Below, in pieces: positions 35,186-45,792 of a DNA stretch of 64,000 nucleotides. The stretch is from Phoronis australis (taxonomy: Eukaryota > Phoronida > Phoronidae). Numbering within the stretch: the first letter of the stretch is position 1; each line of letters starts with the position of its first letter. The DNA lies in the NCBI GenBank assembly GCA_002633005.1, contig NMRA01000074.1:897097-961096 (forward strand), written 5' to 3'. Made by a program: the position numbers and the translations under genes. The notes under the pieces were generated by a model. It ran no database searches. It saw only the letters and a list, made by a program, of their open reading frames with translations, and was not told where the DNA came from.

Positions 35186-36274
35186 GATAAACCACACCTG
35201 CACAACGAGCCACACCTATAGGGGTTTACGAAGTGTAATTACTATTCGGACCTTACTACGAAAAGCCAAGGGCAGGCTAGGAATTCAATGACTCCGGGAC
35301 GCTTGGAAATTTCTACGTAAAAGGGAACATGGCTCGATTCATGCACAACCTCAAAACATTGTCCTTAAATACATGTACCTCGCCTTAAAGGTTAAACTAC
35401 TTCAAATACTCGTAAATAGTGTGTCACATCTGCGATGTAACGTTTTCTTCGTTCCTGTAATCAAATTAGAAGCCTTCTTGAACTGTTTTGTACATTGTAC
35501 CTTTGCCGAAATCAGAAAACTATGGGCGATTGCCGACTCTTTCTGTGACCTTGACCCGAGTTCTATCAGTTTAAGAAAAAATTCTGCTGAATGACGGCCA
35601 TTTACGTTGCTGGTTCTTTATAATAAATAATTCATTTGAAAATATACGCTACTACAATAATACATACAGTAATAGGCACAAGGTAAAAGAAATTAAATTG
35701 CCAAAGTATACTTATGTGACGGGACGTTCGTAGCTTTACGCTTATTGTTATTCTTATTTAGTTGCAAATGTTCAGTTATTCTTATGCTAATGTCTTTGTT
35801 GCGTCTCAGTGCGCCTTTGTTACGTGGGCATGTGGGCGCGACTGTATGTGTCGGGCACTTCGCTAGCGACAGGCTTAGGAGAAGGGTGTTTCCTTCCTTT
35901 GCCTTCATGAAAATTGATCGTTATCATGTGCAATTGAAGTGAAACGTATGCCTGATGAGATGAAATACACATTTTTGATGTTCAGCGGAGACTTGCTCTG
36001 TTACACTTATAACACAAAAAGGTAAAAAACGTATTTCCGTGGTGGTCCATATAAAAATTAAAAAATAAAGAAAGTAAATATTACGAATAAATAATAAATT
36101 ATGATACAGGAGAAATGAAATATATGAAAGAATCTAGCTGACTGAAAAACACTGTAGGCTGAAGTGACATGATAGATGACAAGTATTAAATAAATATTAA
36201 ATTAAATTAAGTTACATTAATTAAAATAAATTAAGTAAATTACTTCGATAAATAACATCAGAGTTATCACTTTT
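35186..36274. other. AT-rich spacer, no gene recognised
   Basis: Very AT-rich toward 36060-36260, with AAATAAATTAAGT-type runs next to the 3' end of the minus-strand LINE. No coding signal. Confidence 0.35.
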
Positions 36275-37330
36275 CTACATTAGGCTAAATAGATATTGTT
36301 TGGTTTGTCGTTTAAAAATATTTAAATCTGCCATTTCTCTCAGATGGACAGATTGTGAATTTCACAGTACAACTTGTATGCCTGAATTAAAAAGTTTTAT
36401 ATCCATGGGTTTTAACTCTTGGCTGAATGAAGCCATTATCGCTCCTTCTAGTAATCTGAGAATGACGTTGTTTAAATGCTGAAAATGGATCGAGGGATAA
36501 TTTGGGGTGTTGTCATGAGCAAATTTATGAGCAAGGTGGAGCTTTATTTGGTTGACTCGATTTTCAATATTTAGCCACCAAAAAGACTGAAAATGATTAA
36601 AAGCAGCGTGGGTATGAGGGTGTAAATTTTGTACATATCTAATTAATTTGCTTTGAAACACCTGGAGCTTTTTACCAAGACATCTATTTAAACTGGAAAA
36701 CCAGCTCGAACAAGCATAATCAAAGTAATGACTAATGAATTTCACAGGGTTTTACGTGACCTACGATCTAAGCATAATTTTTAGTCTACTAATTGTGCAT
36801 TTTTTAATAAATACGCTTGGGTTGTCTAGTCAAAAAGAGCTTGCTATCAATTTTGAGACCGATACAACTGGAAGAAGACCAAGAAGTGATAACACTGCCG
36901 TTACAAGTTACATTTCTAAAAATAATTGATTGAGTTTTACCAACATGTAGTGATGGTTTGTTGTTAAGAAACCAATTACAAAGGTTATTGACGTCATGAG
37001 TGAGAGTCTGCTTAATAACCGAGACGTTCTTATGGGAAGAAATAAAGCAGAATCCGATGAACTGTACGTACATGTATAGAATAAGTTTACAATCAACTGC
37101 AGATTCCATGCAATTGGCATACAGGAAAAAGAATAAAGGGCAAAGAATAGAATCTTTCAGTTCAGACGGCCAGCCTAGTATGTCAACAAGCTGTGGTTTA
37201 CATGTTAAATAATAACCAGATTTCTACAAATACACCGGGATTTGTCAACATCGTCACAAGATGTGGTTACATTCCAGTCAACTTCGTTTAATTTGTTGAC
37301 AAAGTTGATAAGGAATTGACACCACCTTAG
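36275..37330 (-). mobile_element. Decayed LINE (non-LTR retrotransposon), reverse-transcriptase C-terminal half
   Basis: Minus-strand frames read through typical LINE motifs: an EN-RT linker-like piece (NKLNEVDWNVTTSCDDVDKS, ~37270-37310), a decayed GVPQGS-like segment (SILCPLFFFLY), then SHKNVSVIKQTLTHDVNNLC and NNKPSLHVGKTQSIIF, and finally SHYFDYACSSWFSSLN, KKLQVFQSKLIRYVQNL and LNIENRVNQIKLHLAHKFAH, to a tail stop at 36275. The YADD active-site box is destroyed and the middle of the RT is missing, so there is an internal deletion near 37210. A CR1/L2-like clade is likely from the C-terminal motifs. Inactive. Confidence 0.8.
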
Positions 37331-39029
37331 CGTAAAATCGTTGTTGTTTTATTTGGTTGTGTTTAATTCTTAGTTTTGCTCTTTCTATACAAGGTTGAGC
37401 GTCTAGTTTCCAAATTTGTCTTCATTCCACACAATGAGCAGTATTTAAAAGGATGTTAAACCCCGTTTTGATGATTTCAGTCAATGCTCGTTCTGTCACC
37501 CACTAATGCATCATAGGCGTCAGTCTTCCAAGTTAGACATGGGTAGAGTTCACTAAAAAAGCAAGAATACGTGAGATATTACCGTGTTGTTTTTAGTATC
37601 TGTTCATAGGACAAAACGGGGTGTGGTATCCTTTTGATTAATTGTAAGTTGAAATTGCGAATATTTTGCGAAGTTATGTCAAATTTCTGAGCTAGGAACC
37701 GCTTTGGTAATGAATTAGGGGTATCTGCAAGTTCATCTTTGACATACCGTGTAACTAATGCTTCTTAACTGAGCAGCAAACTTGCAAACCGTTAGAAAAT
37801 CATCTAGAAACGTCAATATTTCAACAAACAAAACCAAATACTCCATCTCAAAACAGTCCGCTCCTCACCTAAATTGTATTGAAGCACAACTCTGCTTTTG
37901 CTCTCCACCGCAACGACGGCGATCTCCTCGGCAGTCACTTCAATTTACTCTAAAGCAAAAAGTTTCATAAATCGTGAGAAATTTGTCAATCCATACCTCT
38001 GTGGTTTTTAACTACCAGTTTCGCGTTTAAATAATCGAAAACGCATACTATCGAAAGGGAGGTGAAGTGAACAGTGGTATGGGGAATTGTTCTTGTGTCG
38101 CAGTGTTTTCTATCTCAGTCTCTTGATCACACAATTTCGAACTTATCAAGGTCGACACAGCTAATTGTTCAGCTCCCTGGTGACGTGTTTTGTCCACTGC
38201 TCCGGCCCTGTCACATTAGCAGCTGATACGCCATTGTATCTGGCTGCCAACTTCTCCCTTAAACTCTTCAATACTTAAGTTATCTTTTAGAAATATCAAG
38301 TTTTCTTTCTGAAGCTATTTCGCCAGCGGCTGGCAAATGTATTCTGATGAGACACAGGACGTCGTTCATCGCTGGAAGTCGGCCCCATGGCAAGGTCGCC
38401 AGAGAGCCCAATGGAAAATTGGAAATCTAAGTTTGCGCAAATTTCAGGATTTTTTTTTGTGACGTATAATACTACCACTAGCAATGACGGCGATTTTCTT
38501 ACGCTTGCAGTTGCCAGTCTTCCCGCGGGGTCATCTTGGCCTTCGGCTCCGACTGTACAAGCTTATGTGCTACGTAGTTTTTCAGTGTAGATATTTATTT
38601 TCAATATCTTTGTCAATAGTCAGAATATTTTTACTGAATAGCAAATTCACTTAATTCTTGTTCGTTGTTATGTTTTACTATTTCCTCATTAAGTTGATGA
38701 CTCTTTACTAATCACCCTTACCACGTTCCTGAATAGATCACTTATTTTTAAATCTATAGCGCAAATCTAGTAAAATGACGTTGAGGATAACAGGGGTGGA
38801 TTTTCTTGTTGTATGGCAGTTTCATTGATGTTTTAAACTTTAATCTTATGTACTGTAGGACTTAACTAAACTTCGAAAGTCATATCTCTGAAGTGAATAA
38901 CCAAATTCATGTGAAAATTTTGCATTTGCCTTATGTTCTGTTGTCCGAAACGCGACGGACAATCAAAAGCTGTTGGAAATTTATAAAAAAACACAACACG
39001 GTTGCATTAAATGAAAACTTTGACACGAA

Positions 39030-39127
39030 ATGAAATGTGGCCATGTTATTGGTACCGTTGTTTTGCTTTGAACGAATTTTGTTTGCTGTTGAATTTTAAT
39101 TAAAAAATATGGTCACGTGACCAACGT
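39030..39127 (+). repeat. Dispersed repeat C, copy 2
   Basis: Shares an AAATGTGGCCATGTTATTGG-like block, ACCGTTGTTTTGCTTT and a final ATGGTCACGTGACC with the copies at 14145 and 52436. Confidence 0.5.
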
Positions 39128-40342
39128 CTACGGACTTTGGCTACGCTCAGAAAGTGTATACGTTTACCGAGTTGATTTGGAGATATTTGGATAACTGCAG
39201 AGTTATTTCGATAAGGTCCTACATTTAAAACAGTAAACAATTCTGTTGGTTGCCCTGAGTGACCTTTTTGAAATATCAAAACCCCGTGTCAAGCTCTCTC
39301 GAGTTGTACATGTATTACTAGTGGTCACACACTTCTGCTTTTTCACCAAATTCTCCCAGAACAAACAAAATTTGTGGTTTATCAGTGTTTTCACATATCA
39401 CTGAGAAGTTTTGAGTGTGACTTTATTAATTAAATACAGTAACTACTATAGTTCTACTCAGTACACATGTCTAGTCTCGTTACGGCGCAACAAATTTAGT
39501 ATTCAGTTTTTGACCTCTTGAGTTTTCATGTATTTGTAATTTCATCGGATGATACTGAATGCATAACATTAATGTTATTTTATTTGCGTTAGTAGAGTTC
39601 ACCCGTATCTGCCACGGACAACTCAACGCTATTTCCACAGCCCAACACTAATTTAGGGGAAATAACCGCAGCCCCCACAACATTGCTTATCAAAAACGCA
39701 GCTGAACTCTATTAATTTTGATAATACGCTAAATACATAGTGGACCTGTCACGGACCAAAATTGTTCGGTAAAAGCATGACAATTGATGACAACTCTACC
39801 GTGCCAGTTTTGATGTGGTTATCAAAATAAGACTAGGTACCCATCGCTATCACGGTTGTTTCTAGCAACCATCTTGCATTTTATAAATGCTGACTCGGCA
39901 ATTTCTACGTGATACTTTTATTTTGTTAGGTAGAACAACCAGAAATGTTAAGTTCAAATCGTCGTCTCAGTGCAACTGCCCGTCTTCGGATTTCCTCGCA
40001 TGTAGATGTTTCACTATACAACGCACCACTCCCGACTTAACTTTATGTTTTTAAAACATTTTGTTTGCCCACGTATTAAATTGTTGGATATTTCAAAGGT
40101 GCAAAGTCACTTCCCAATCTTTGGACGGTTCCCACACGAACGCTGGGTTCTCAATGCTAATTCCAAGCTCTAACTTTCTTAATAAAAAATAATTCAATAA
40201 GCTGTTCGATATAATTCGTAACTTATTAAAAACATGGTCTGTTCCACGAAAATCTACTTAAAACTTAAGTCAGAAATTTCGTCTTTCACTTTACACACAG
40301 TGTGCCTAAACATGTATCTGAAAAATAATTAAGTCTTTCGCA

Positions 40343-40490
40343 AGCAAAAATGCCAAATCTCTGAGAACTCGGACATACCTGCTAGTTAACGATATTATTT
40401 CCATAAACTATTTCCAGACTGTGATGCGCTTGAAATATACTAGACAAAAAATTATTTAGCTGTTGTTAAGTGGGAGCGTATCGCCAAATT
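40343..40490 (+). repeat. Dispersed repeat B, copy 2
   Basis: Shares AAAAATGCCAAATCTCTGAG and TTTCCAGACTGTGATGCGCT with the copies at 24545 and 48598. Confidence 0.55.
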
Positions 40491-41476
40491 ACTGCCTCAA
40501 GCTTTAAGGATATCTCAAATCATATTCACAAAAATTGGTCGCTTTTCCAATATTTTACAGGTGTCTAGTAAAATACCTTTTCTTCATCCTCGTAGAACTT
40601 CAAATACGAAATATATGCCGTGAAGTGAGAAAAAAGATTTAGCAGAATCATATTCAACTGTGTGTTTACTGCATGTGCTTAACCGAGGCCAAAGGTTACA
40701 GAGGTGTCACTCACATCGAATCTACCCCCAGTTCTGAACGTACCCTCAGTTCTTTCATTCACCGGGTCGCCATGATATCAAGTGGCAACGAGGTGCGCAT
40801 AGCATAGAAAGATGCCGCGGAAAACGGAGACAAACGTAGCCGGCTTTGATCCTGAGGGAGTTGTACATCTGCATGCATACGACCATTGAGAACGAATGTG
40901 CCGAATCTTAGACGCCGCACCACCTCTTCGACTTTGAATTCACGAACACAACAAGTTGTGAAAAGATAAATTGCCACACAAATTTTATTAATTTGATCGG
41001 TAATGTGAAATTTTGCTACATGTATTTCGATCTCGTGCTCATGGCGCCCTTTCACCACCAACTCGATTTTATTGTCCATTTCGTACTTGTTTTCTCGATA
41101 TAAGTCTCTCCTAAAAAGCGCGCTGAACTTTGCTTAATCAACGCCTAGTTTTAATTCATCAACGTGCAGGTCGCTTTCACTTAACGGAACCCAGAGAATG
41201 AACATGAGACACTGAGCTCCATACACGTGAAAAAAGGGAATTTTTCGTTCTTTACAACTGCCTAACACTCATTTAGAAAGTCATTTCAAGATTTCAGAGC
41301 ATGGTCGTTACTGGGCTACAAGTAAAACTACCAGTTGATGCACTGAAGAGTTCTTAAACAACTAACTTTTTGTGCGTTGTAATGTGCTTGATCAAGGCGG
41401 AATTTTGCGAGTACTTTTAATCAGTTTATATTGCCCAATCACGCCGTGCTCTCAAATTAATTGATTTTAATCAATT

Positions 41477-41540
41477 ATTTTTGTTTAATCTATGCGTACT
41501 TTTAGCTCTTACGCTTAGTACGCATAGATTAAACAAAAAT
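41477..41540. repeat. Perfect 24-bp inverted repeat with 16-nt loop
   Basis: Arms 41477-41500 and 41517-41540 are exact reverse complements (core AATCTATGCGTACT / AGTACGCATAGATT), separated by 16 nt. The right arm leads directly into the 21-bp minisatellite, whose unit resembles the arm. Confidence 0.9.
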
Positions 41541-41715
41541 ACGCATAAGAAGTACTCGTACAGACTAAGCAAAAGTACACATAGATTAATTAAACCTACA
41601 GGTAAATTAATCAAAAGTACTCGTAGACTAAGCAAAAGTGCACGTACATTAAGCAAAAGTACACGTAGGTTAATTAAACCTACACGTAAATTAATCAAAA
41701 GTAATCTTAGAATAA
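41541..41715. repeat. Minisatellite, ~21-bp degenerate unit
   Basis: Units of the form CGTAGATTAAGCAAAAGTACA and TTAATTAAACCTACACGTAAA repeat with period 21 bp (seven codons), so both strands stay open (RLSKSTR units on plus). A higher-order period is visible: the block TTAATTAAACCTACA recurs at about 41586 and 41670. The ORFs are not genes. Confidence 0.8.
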
Positions 41716-43597
41716 GCACATTTCAACACGCTACACGACAACGCTTTTTGAACATCATCTAAGCTAAACAAAGTGCAGTTGTGTTCACAACTTGTAAATA
41801 TGAAAACAAAAAATCTGCAGATAGGTGACCTTTGCACTAATGACGCACATGTACCTTGGGAGCTAAGACAACCCGCATCGTGCACCACGTCATAATACTT
41901 ACTGGATACGGTTGAGTGATTTACGGCGGATGATTTTCGATACAAAACTCGTTCTTAAAAACATTTTGCATTTTTCAACGCACTTCATATGCACATAGTC
42001 GCTATATTTGCGTTTCTAACTAATTTGACCAAACAATCACAGAGATAAGGAATTAGCGTGCAAATTGTATTTTAAAAACCCTTCGGCGCTTCATACATGT
42101 CAAAGTGCAGAACTTTGTACGCGTTTAAGAACCCTTTTGCGCATTGTACTCCCCGGCGCCAGGCGTGTATCACAGTGAACTGTTGGCCTACTTAATTGTT
42201 GGCCTCGCCTTTGACCTCGAGGCAAATTCAAAAAATTAAAACGTTGCGACAGTTAAGTTAATTACGCCCTGCAAATTTATTTGACTTTGCGAGCGAACAT
42301 TGAAATAGCTAACATGGTTAAGGTATGTATAGGTTATATTGACCAAACATAAGTTTTTACCCGAATAATTAAACGATAACCGACAGATTTTGAGACTTGC
42401 GACGTTTTTCGCTTTTCGTCAGCTTCGGCAAATCTACTGAATTTGAACTAAGGAACAGCAGTTTTCGAGAACGGCTCACTGAATCTAAACTAAAATTTTG
42501 TAATTTTAATATTTACTCATCAATACCAACAACGCGTTTAGGATTTTCCTTTTAAACTCCTAACTTTGTCCTACCATAAGATAGGGTTTCCAATGATTAA
42601 AATCGACCTACAGGGTCTATTTTGCTATGAACGTACATTGTACCTTTCTTGAAAACGAAATTTTGATTTAAAGAAGGGCACGTAACTGTAATAAGGGCAC
42701 TTAAATGCAAAACATTTTTTTGTAATTTCTGATCGTTTTTCTCCCAGGAAATGTAAAATTTTACCAGTCGACATGGCCTGTTTTTGGTATATGTGTTAGA
42801 ATGAAGGTCACTAAATAAGGTTTGAGATAAGCTTGAGGTCACTTTCATGAAACAGAACTCAGAGAATGAAGAAGAGACAATGGCCTCCATCGATGTGGCA
42901 CAAAGTACTTTTCATGTTCTTGGGGTCTTTTTCATGAAAGTGACATGCAGTTGCTGAACTCTACCCAGCTGTCCCCTGTCAACTGCTTCGTGTCAATAAC
43001 TGTGCTTCGTGTAAATACGGCTCTAATGGGTCCTTGCTTTGACACCCCTTATTTACTGTGGGTAATTGATATAGGCACATCTCAATGATCCGGGGGGGGG
43101 TTATGCAATTCAACCTCGTCCTTTTGGACCTCAGAAATAAATTTTGGGTATAAGCCCAGGTATTGACATATGCACAGAACAGTTTTCAGTGGGTTTTTGC
43201 CTTGCAGAACACACACCATGCAATGGTCTTGTCACCGAATATAGTACTTACGGTAAAGAACGGGACCATCTAACGTCACAAGCCATACAAATGGGCACAG
43301 AAACTGTATTCTCTCTTGCCTTTGACCCTTTCATTCTTACTGAAAAGCAAGGTTGGCTAAGAATGAAAAGAAAGAAAAAAACTGGCCCCTTTCACACTAA
43401 AACCACTACAGTGTACGTCCCTGCCCAGCGCTACCTCACATCCCACCGAGTCCCGATTTTCCAGTCGCTACTCAGCAATGTACAGATGTCAACAGTGGGT
43501 CGCCGCCATCTTCATGCTATGAACATTCCCACTAAATAAAATTGGTTCTAACCCCGGTGTTTAAGGTACACGGCGGGGTATGGAAAATTGAACTAGA
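41716..43597. other. Spacer, no gene recognised
   Basis: A segment at 41990-42060 resembles 48460-48530 (GCGTTTCTAACTAATTTG block). A 131-residue ORF at 43144-43539 has no domain, no clear Kozak or splice context and composition unlike the confirmed exons. Confidence 0.3.
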
Positions 43598-43946
43598 CCG
43601 TATTTATCCACCTTGGCTGAGACGCGCTCGGCTCATGCTCAAAGGGATGCCGCCAAGCTGCTCTATTCATCGAGTCACGAGCGAGGATAATTGACTTCGC
43701 TCATGCGGATATGATCAGCTGATTACAGTCTAGCCTAACAACTGTACTTTTTNNNNNNNNNNNNNNNNNNNNNNNNNNNNNNNNNNNNNNNNNNNNNNNN
43801 NNNNNNNNNNNNNNNNNNNNNNTATCATTTTATGGCCTGGTCATCCATTCAGCCAAAAGTAGTTCCAGAGGTGGCTTATCAGCCAATTATTCACGCATGC
43901 TGACTCACAATAGAAGCCTGATAAGAGTGAAGGTGGATAAATGCGG
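43598..43946. mobile_element. Putative TIR element spanning an assembly gap
   Basis: CCGTATTTATCCACCTT (43598-43614) is matched at 16 of 17 positions by the reverse complement of 43930-43946 (CCGCATTTATCCACCTT). The interval includes the 70-N gap, so the interior is unknown. Confidence 0.4.
43753..43822. other. Assembly gap (70 N)
   Basis: Run of 70 Ns. Flanks do not duplicate each other, unlike the gap at 7167. Confidence 0.95.
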
Positions 43947-44152
43947 TGTTCCTACAGTTTCTTGTTTTAGTGGATCTGTTCACGACATGTTGAAAATGAG
44001 TGTATCCACAGCCTAACAATTAAGCGGTTTTGCACATCAAACAAACCAGAATTCTCTGAGCTGCATGTAACGCCTACCTCAAAACTGCCCCCAAAACGTA
44101 GCCTCCCCTTAGAATTTAATTTCTGGACAATGCAAATCTCCGCGGCTACATC

Positions 44153-44575
44153 CTAACTGTTCAGAGCATGGCATCCGAGTGAATCCCGATCACCATTTGG
44201 CAGACCGTCGATGCCATAGAGATGACGTAGTGCATTTATGTTTATAATTTGATTCCGCGTATGATAAAGTTTGTGTATACCGGTTTTCATGTAAGATGCA
44301 TCACTAAAGAACCCGATAAGTGTATCTACTAATTGATAACTACCGAATTCGTCAAACCGCCTCAAGTAGCTCAGTGCATACTTTAGGTTGACACCCAAGG
44401 TCACATTTGAAGTCCAAGATGCCTCTACTTTTACCCAGTCTTTAAAATTAACTACTGTAGCAAAGTTATCTTCCCTGAATGGGGCACAAACGTAAATGTG
44501 CGGGTTAGCATGTGATATATCGAAGTACCAAGTGCCAAAGTATAGCGCTATATGTGTACCCCAGGAACCAGCATT
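44153..44575 (-). CDS. Terminal exon with a ConA/LamG-like domain (tentative)
   Basis: A 140-residue frame begins right after an acceptor-like GCAATTTAG (an in-frame TAG that must be intronic) and ends at a stop at 44153. It reads NAGSWGTHIALYFGTWYFDI, then HIYVCAPF, NFKDWVKVEASWTSNVTLGV and, later, LVDTLIGFFSDASYMKTGIH. The W-V-x-V-x-A-x-W-T rhythm followed by a 'TLIGFF' strand is typical of laminin-G/concanavalin-A-like jelly-roll domains, commonly extracellular. The 5' exons were not found. They may lie between here and the divergently transcribed DNase I-like gene at 45601, or beyond it. The family call rests on pattern alone. Confidence 0.45.
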   Translation of the reverse strand, partial: NAGSWGTHIALYFGTWYFDISHANPHIYVCAPFREDNFATVVNFKDWVKVEASWTSNVTLGVNLKYALSYLRRFDEFGSYQLVDTLIGFFSDASYMKTGIHKLYHTRNQIININALRHLYGIDGLPNGDRDSLGCHALNS

Positions 44576-44579
44576 CTAA

Positions 44580-45600
44580 ATTGCTGCTTTACGTAATACA
44601 TCGATGAAGTTCGAGGCAAAGAAGGTGAACCCATGAACGTGTTGCGTAATATCATCTACACCTATTCTAAGCAAGAAATGAACACATTGTATGCCTAAAT
44701 CTTATAAGTAAAGAGTGAAGGGGTCCTATTGAAAATACACCTTGTTGCCTTTGAATGGCTAAGGTCATGTACTCAGTGGTCTTTGTTCTAACAAGGAATA
44801 TCAGCGTGTGCAATTTTGATAGAACACCTTGATAATGGATTTTATAGGAGCATAATGATTTTTTAAGAGTTCGTGCATGCCCTTAGGAGTGCACAGCATT
44901 TTGATGCAATGAATGCGTGATTCCGGAAGTCGCTGATAGATCACGTGCTAAGTATAGTTCAAAACTTTATTTTAAAGCAGCATAACAATTTTTAGAACTC
45001 GAACATTGCGTTATTAATACAAGTGCAATGCAATCATCGACTCATGTTCCTTGAAGCGTGAATTTGGACTCCTCTCAAAGGACTCGCTCAGATTGAGTAC
45101 AATATTAGGGATTTTCTTATAAACTAACGCGTTTCTTGGACAAACGCGTGTATTGTTCTCGTCCACCTTCTGAACCCCATGAGTGCCTTGTAATTGTCTT
45201 ACTAACCCCACATTCTCACTCCTCATGTTTATTGTGTATCCATATGGACATAAAGTATATGTATGTCAGCAAGATAGCGCTAATCCACAGCTTCTGCCGG
45301 AATAAAGACGTAAACGGAATAACCGGGGTCGTAGTAAAACCCGAATACGTGCCATTACGACTAAAATCCGAACGCGCTTACAACTGACAGGCTCGGAATT
45401 TCATATCGAGCACAATGCGGGAGTTCACAAAAGATCAGTTAGCGTTTCATTGTGATCAGCCTGAACGTACATGTATGTGTTTATCTGATCCTTAGCTCCT
45501 GAGGGTTCAGCGGTCTACGTAGGCGTGGGTAATCAAAAGGGCGTTCATTTGGACCAAAGCCCACTATAGCAATCGGTTTTCCTATGCAAGACTCCTCGCA
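44580..45600. other. Region between two divergent genes
   Basis: Holds the upstream region of the DNase I-like gene. No clear TATA box was seen near 45601. A minus-strand ORF at 45014-45226 has no identifiable domain. Confidence 0.3.
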
Positions 45601-45792
45601 ATGGCGATGTCAACAATCTTAAGTACGTTTTTCTTATTGTTCTTTTTTTCTTGCTGCCAATGCAGACGTCAAGTAGAAATTCCGGGAGATTTTGTCCTTG
45701 AACAACCGCCTCTTACTGTGACTGCATTCAATGTGCAAGTCCTAGGACTGAGAAAGTTGGCCAAGGAGAATGTCATGGAGGTTGTCAAGAAG
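45601..45792 (+). CDS. DNase I-like exon 1 (signal peptide, first strand)
   Basis: ATG at 45601 with a second in-frame ATG at 45607. Encodes a hydrophobic leader (STFFLLFFFSCCQC) and the first beta strand LTVTAFNVQVLG, whose Asn aligns with the active-site Asn of DNase I. Donor AAG|GTAAGT, phase 0. Confidence 0.88.

Larger units (their letters stand above)
37331..41476. other. Spacer with dispersed repeats, no gene recognised
   Basis: Holds copies of repeat C (about 39030-39127) and repeat B (about 40343-40490). A minus-strand ORF from an ATG at 41079 to 40759 (MDNKIELVVKGRHEHEIEIH start) has coding-like opening codons but no domain or splice support. Confidence 0.3.

Noticed and set aside
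40759-41079. Minus-strand ORF from a real ATG (MDNKIELVVKG...)
   Set aside because: Coding-like start, but no domain, promoter or splice context that I could support.
43144-43539. 131-residue plus-strand ORF
   Set aside because: No recognisable motif. The length is within chance expectation for this amount of sequence.
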